From contig CAYXEK010000137.1 of NCBI GenBank assembly GCA_964463985.1, forward strand, positions 1 through 9,417: a stretch of DNA of 9,417 nucleotides, read 5' to 3'. Every line of letters begins with the position of its first letter. Position 1 is the first letter of the stretch. The stretch is from JAXGPF01 sp964463985. GTDB lineage: Bacteria; Verrucomicrobiota; Kiritimatiellia; JAAZAB01. A program made the translations under genes and the position numbers. The notes under the pieces were generated by a model. It was not told the origin of the DNA and made no database searches. It was given only the letters and a program-made list of their open reading frames with translations. Shown in pieces: positions 7,701-9,417 of this stretch.

Positions 7701-8050
7701 AACACTTCCACCGAATCATCCTGGCTGGCCCCCTGATCATGCCCCGTCACTTTCGGGCCCAGCGCTTCCCGGATTTTGGCTAAATCCGGGTTCCGGCAAT
7801 CCACCGCGATATACAGCCAGGCATTATCGCAAACCAGCTTGAACTCCGTATCTTCCGCCAGAATTCCGCCGGCCTTGATATCCAGCATTGGATATGCCTG
7901 CGCCTCCGCCCAGGCCGCATCGTCCAACACCCCGTCGATCACCGGCGGCGCCGCCGCGTGCCGCACCAGCGCCGGCGCGGGCGCCTCCGCCAGTCCCCAT
8001 CCGCACCAGCACGCCGTCAATACGCCCATCCCCAATTTAAGTAATTTCAT
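4778..8050 (-). CDS. Gene B: secreted multidomain glycoside-hydrolase-like protein (CBM9, TIM barrel, C-terminal CBM)
   Basis: A 1090-residue exported protein. Residues 1-21 are a signal peptide ending GLA. Residues about 26-235 resemble CBM9 (PPVIDGVLDDAAWAEA, DDSVEVFLDPG, WAGELALPL, FRFNLTRNK). Residues about 240-445 are Ig-like beta-rich linker modules. Residues about 455-780 resemble a GH-A-type TIM barrel: LNNGKPFFPIGLVMA at the first strand, AGFNTYFQWAH, NPLLTSYFIMDEDGD with Glu620 as the candidate acid/base, DCFDIIMTDPYW, and YGASGLSFFCYPFH as the last strand. Residues 780-885 form the sandwich that often follows such barrels (GEYLLLAANARYYPVTATF). Residues about 915-1090 are a CBM4/9-like module (NELLNPGFEAATVKGWPDYW, GTVWLDAIQFEQGMQATEFE). 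A second catalytic Glu is not obvious, so hydrolase activity is likely but unproven and the substrate is unknown. The start is backed by GGGAGGGG just upstream and the ATGA overlap with A. Confidence 0.92.
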   Translation of the reverse strand: MKLLKLGMGVLTACWCGWGLAEAPAPALVRHAAAPPVIDGVLDDAAWAEAQAYPMLDIKAGGILAEDTEFKLVCDNAWLYIAVDCRNPDLAKIREALGPKVTGHDQGASQDDSVEVFLDPGTGGKVYFHYMLSWAGAKDERRITGGSRETGWDFPWRSATAVNPEGWAGELALPLYVFTAFNTPDQFRFNLTRNKRIPDIDGSGVIVAERKEWRSFAPIVRSFHEPDRFAPLAGIPDAGLEIPFLVELKKAEVLPYGVVDGGNYYEVAVELEGKNHRAGRVKISVQDQPAVGPGHDVAEDVEVAGEAIIRKIIRVPVANLAERDVTVSVQTIESGETLNWAQMARPAALKVMRVYADRNYYTAEDTALIVCELGLPAEALAEFRLCAVAAGVEIGRMDEVGPETRLPVKLAELGQGHNAVTVELRRKAGNERYFTCELPIIKREPKPGCEWKIDHINRVVLNNGKPFFPIGLVMARITYADEKDFKRVAEAGFNTYFQWAHLENTADIFKYLDLLKQLNMYYVESPDFHMQHVRLDGIDRYFDEATAAELHKISFQSYFVARKALMGLGGVSNKHFQKLTPAQQDELYIEYYAKNMPRILDVIGRVRDNPLLTSYFIMDEDGDRNSRSVGRNLYRQIHAADGYHPIIRNFSSYIGEITDCFDIIMTDPYWTPGRAAMGARATPDFVAKITWMTYHRGEQYRQACWQTLVGNLWSGFRKRPLTFAEQLNQCHLAVIYGASGLSFFCYPFHYQEGWDAMQEVCRRFRVIGPLANGGRIDQTATYESAVLEAPDAAPAFQPVVFDYWKDTYPEVHARVFRMPDGEYLLLAANARYYPVTATFAIDGMAGAVEPLFGGNQQAAVDHKFTEKIEPLGVRAYRLRGVTESVNMRVSMTHLQSEAPPPEEAWPNDYRPDRKNELLNPGFEAATVKGWPDYWFPSFSHDMDNMAGSADPSWGQVTNQPYQGEYCLIMRHPVYSTQIHCNPQNDKAVPYTISFWARANRPGLKIWLYPRQMERLDGVEYDAYKASRTFDLSVEWRRYEHTALLPARIGGSSSWNSNILDFRVKDMTEGGTVWLDAIQFEQGMQATEFEE
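8047..8050 (-). promoter_or_regulatory. ATGA stop-start overlap coupling A to B
   Basis: The minus strand reads ATGA: ATG (8050-8048) starts B and TGA (8049-8047) ends A. The B ribosome-binding site, GGGAGGGG (8054-8061), lies inside the last codons of A. This is the classic arrangement for translational coupling. Confidence 0.9.
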
Positions 8051-9354
8051 GTTTCCCCTCCCAACTTGATCTGTATTTGCTTTCCCGTTGCATCGGGAGC
8101 GACTCCGGCTACCCGGCCATTTCGTCCGCCTTGTTCCGCACTGATGGCGTATGTGAAAACTGCCACTGCCGGCTGATCCGGCGCTTCCCCGGCGGTTTTT
8201 ATGTATTCCGTCAGCAAGATCGTTGCTTTGCCGTCTGCATCCGTCTCACACTTGTTGTTTTCCAGCAGACCGGAACCGGCCTGTTCCGGGGTAAACCGCA
8301 CCATGGCGCCAGGCGCCGGATTACCAGACTCGTCCGCCACCAGTACTGCCACATGCCGGCGGCTGATAAAGGCAGGCGAATCTTTCCCCTGCGCCGCCTT
8401 GGGCGGCATGATAATCGTATCAGCATCCCGTGTCGGCCCCAGTTTGCAATCCTCCGCCACCAGTTGTTTGCAGTAAGCCAGCGTGTAATTCCGCCCGTTA
8501 TCCCTGAAGACACAACCCAATACCTCCGCGCCGGACCCCCAATCCGCGAGGCCAATACGGCAACCTTCAAACACGCACTGGTGAAACGCCGAACCGCCCA
8601 TGATCACTCTGCCGCACCCGCGGAATGTGCTCCGCTCTATCACGTTCCCGTAATGCGCCATCCCAGTCAAACCGCATACCGTACCCCAACCACGCAACAT
8701 CGCATGCACCAGATGCTGGGAAGGACCGTACAACTTAAAATTCTCCCGCATCGCGGCACCGGGCGCTGGATTAACCAGCTCCAGCGCGCTGTGATAAACA
8801 TGCAGCTCCCCCCCGTACATATTGCCGCCCTTGCCGTCAACCGTCATCAACCCGGTTGCCAATCCAATGCGGTTGGTTCCCTGGCAATCCAACCGAACCT
8901 TAGCCGTCACGTTGGTATCGTCCGCGCAACCCACTGTCAACCGGTTGACCGGTCGTTGGCGCTCCGGCACGCGATACCATTTCTCCGCCGCGTGCCGGCC
9001 TGCCAGCCACCAGGGACGCACCAACAGGTTGCCGCGCATCACCAGGGTTTCGCGCGGATGCTCAGCCGAGCCGATCTGAAAAAACGTGTCGGCGCCGGAA
9101 TCGCCGCCAATCCAAAGGTCGCACTTGACGGTGTAGGCATCCGTATCGGCATTGTATTCAACCTGGCCCCAGCCGAAAATCCGATCCGCATCCGCCAGGT
9201 TCCGCAGGCTACCGGGACAGGATACCGGATAATCGGAAACGATAATGGCATGGCGGGCCGCATCGAATACCACCGCGGCCACGGACGAAATCACAAACCA
9301 ACCGCAAACAACCAGCCCAGTCAATCCCAAGCGCATACTTATTGTTGAAAACAT
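8047..9354 (-). CDS. Gene A: secreted beta-helix-like protein with C-terminal Ig/carboxypeptidase-regulatory-like domain
   Basis: A 435-residue protein from the start chosen here. An upstream in-frame ATG at 9378 would add 8 residues (MFNCGAGT). I prefer 9354 because GGAG (9363-9366) lies 8 bases before it, while the upstream ATG has its nearest GGGAGG 20 bases away and would fall about 3 bases from the predicted transcription start. The signal peptide is MFSTISMRLG followed by a hydrophobic stretch ending SSVAA. Positions below use the longer numbering. Residues 36-125 form an unassigned lead domain (AIIVSDYPVSCPGSL, YTVKCDLWIGG, TFFQIGS, ETLVMRGNLLVRP). Residues about 180-315 look like short beta-helix rungs (IERSTFRGCGRVIMGG, FHQCVFEGCRIGLADWG, VLGCVFRDNG). 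Residues about 340-440 resemble a carboxypeptidase-regulatory or Big-type sandwich (GNPAPGAMVRFTPE, ETDADGKATILLTEY). No catalytic motif is seen. Overlap with B suggests a shared task, perhaps binding the same glycan. Confidence 0.85.
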   Translation of the reverse strand: MFSTISMRLGLTGLVVCGWFVISSVAAVVFDAARHAIIVSDYPVSCPGSLRNLADADRIFGWGQVEYNADTDAYTVKCDLWIGGDSGADTFFQIGSAEHPRETLVMRGNLLVRPWWLAGRHAAEKWYRVPERQRPVNRLTVGCADDTNVTAKVRLDCQGTNRIGLATGLMTVDGKGGNMYGGELHVYHSALELVNPAPGAAMRENFKLYGPSQHLVHAMLRGWGTVCGLTGMAHYGNVIERSTFRGCGRVIMGGSAFHQCVFEGCRIGLADWGSGAEVLGCVFRDNGRNYTLAYCKQLVAEDCKLGPTRDADTIIMPPKAAQGKDSPAFISRRHVAVLVADESGNPAPGAMVRFTPEQAGSGLLENNKCETDADGKATILLTEYIKTAGEAPDQPAVAVFTYAISAEQGGRNGRVAGVAPDATGKQIQIKLGGET

Positions 9355-9362
9355 AGTACCCG

Positions 9363-9366
9363 CTCC
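9363..9366 (-). promoter_or_regulatory. Ribosome-binding site that decides the start of gene A
   Basis: GGAG on the minus strand, 8 bases before the ATG at 9352-9354. It favours this start over the ATG at 9376-9378. Confidence 0.55.
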
Positions 9367-9387
9367 ACAGTTAAACATTTTTGATTC

Positions 9388-9416
9388 AATTTAGGCCACC
9401 TCCCGTTGTTTGTCAA
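9388..9416 (-). promoter_or_regulatory. Sigma70-like promoter of the A-B-C(-D) cluster
   Basis: On the minus strand a consensus TTGACA (9411-9416) is followed by exactly 17 bases and TAAATT (9388-9393), four of six matches to the -10 consensus. The predicted transcript would start near 9381, giving a leader of about 27 bases before the ATG at 9354. The box lies at the right edge, so upstream operator sites are outside the window. Confidence 0.55.
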
Positions 9417-9417
9417 A

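Noticed and set aside
8077..9348. Long plus-strand open frames opposite A, and similar ones opposite B and D
   Set aside because: They are shadows caused by GC-rich codon bias on the minus strand. They lack ribosome-binding sites, signal peptides and recognisable domains, while the minus-strand frames have all three.

Overview
The window carries four large genes, all on the minus strand and reading from right to left. I call them A (8047-9354), B (4778-8050), C (2421-4727) and D (197-2122). All four products begin with a signal peptide. All look like exported proteins that bind or degrade carbohydrate: three right-handed parallel beta-helix proteins (A, C, D) and one large multidomain protein with a CBM9-like module, a TIM-barrel glycoside-hydrolase-like core and a C-terminal beta-sandwich (B). 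The style (choice-of-anchor-Q beta-helix, CBM9 plus barrel plus an ending such as VWLDAIQFEQG, moderately high GC, good Shine-Dalgarno sites) suggests a polysaccharide-degrading member of the PVC group, such as Kiritimatiellota, Lentisphaerota or a relative. Planctomycetes or similar groups cannot be excluded. This placement is inference from protein style only.

Layout in the direction of transcription. A sigma70-like promoter (TTGACA, 17 bp, TAAATT) sits at the extreme right edge, just upstream of A. A and B overlap by the 4 bases ATGA, so they are probably translationally coupled. C follows B after a 50-bp AT-rich gap with a good ribosome-binding site. Between C and D lie 298 non-coding bases. 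Most of this gap is a 233-bp element (2148-2380) with 13-bp perfect terminal inverted repeats flanked by a 4-bp duplication TAAT. It reads as a textbook MITE-like non-autonomous transposable element. Its left end lies 25 bases from the D start codon, directly behind the D ribosome-binding site, so transcription of D must come through the element or start inside it. After D there are 196 bases with no convincing gene. They hold a REP-like set of short palindromes (4-56) and an imperfect hairpin (130-156), but no classic U-tract terminator.

Working together, A-B-C(-D) look like a small secreted glycan-processing locus. B supplies a carbohydrate-binding module and a candidate hydrolase barrel, C a pectate-lyase-like helix with a C-terminal binding-type sandwich, and A and D further helix proteins of unknown ligand. 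There is no transporter, sulfatase, TonB system or regulator in the window, so the substrate cannot be read from context. The most interesting items are the MITE-like insertion at the D promoter, the cysteine ladder in D, the barrel of B without an obvious second catalytic carboxylate, and the coupled, unassigned protein A.
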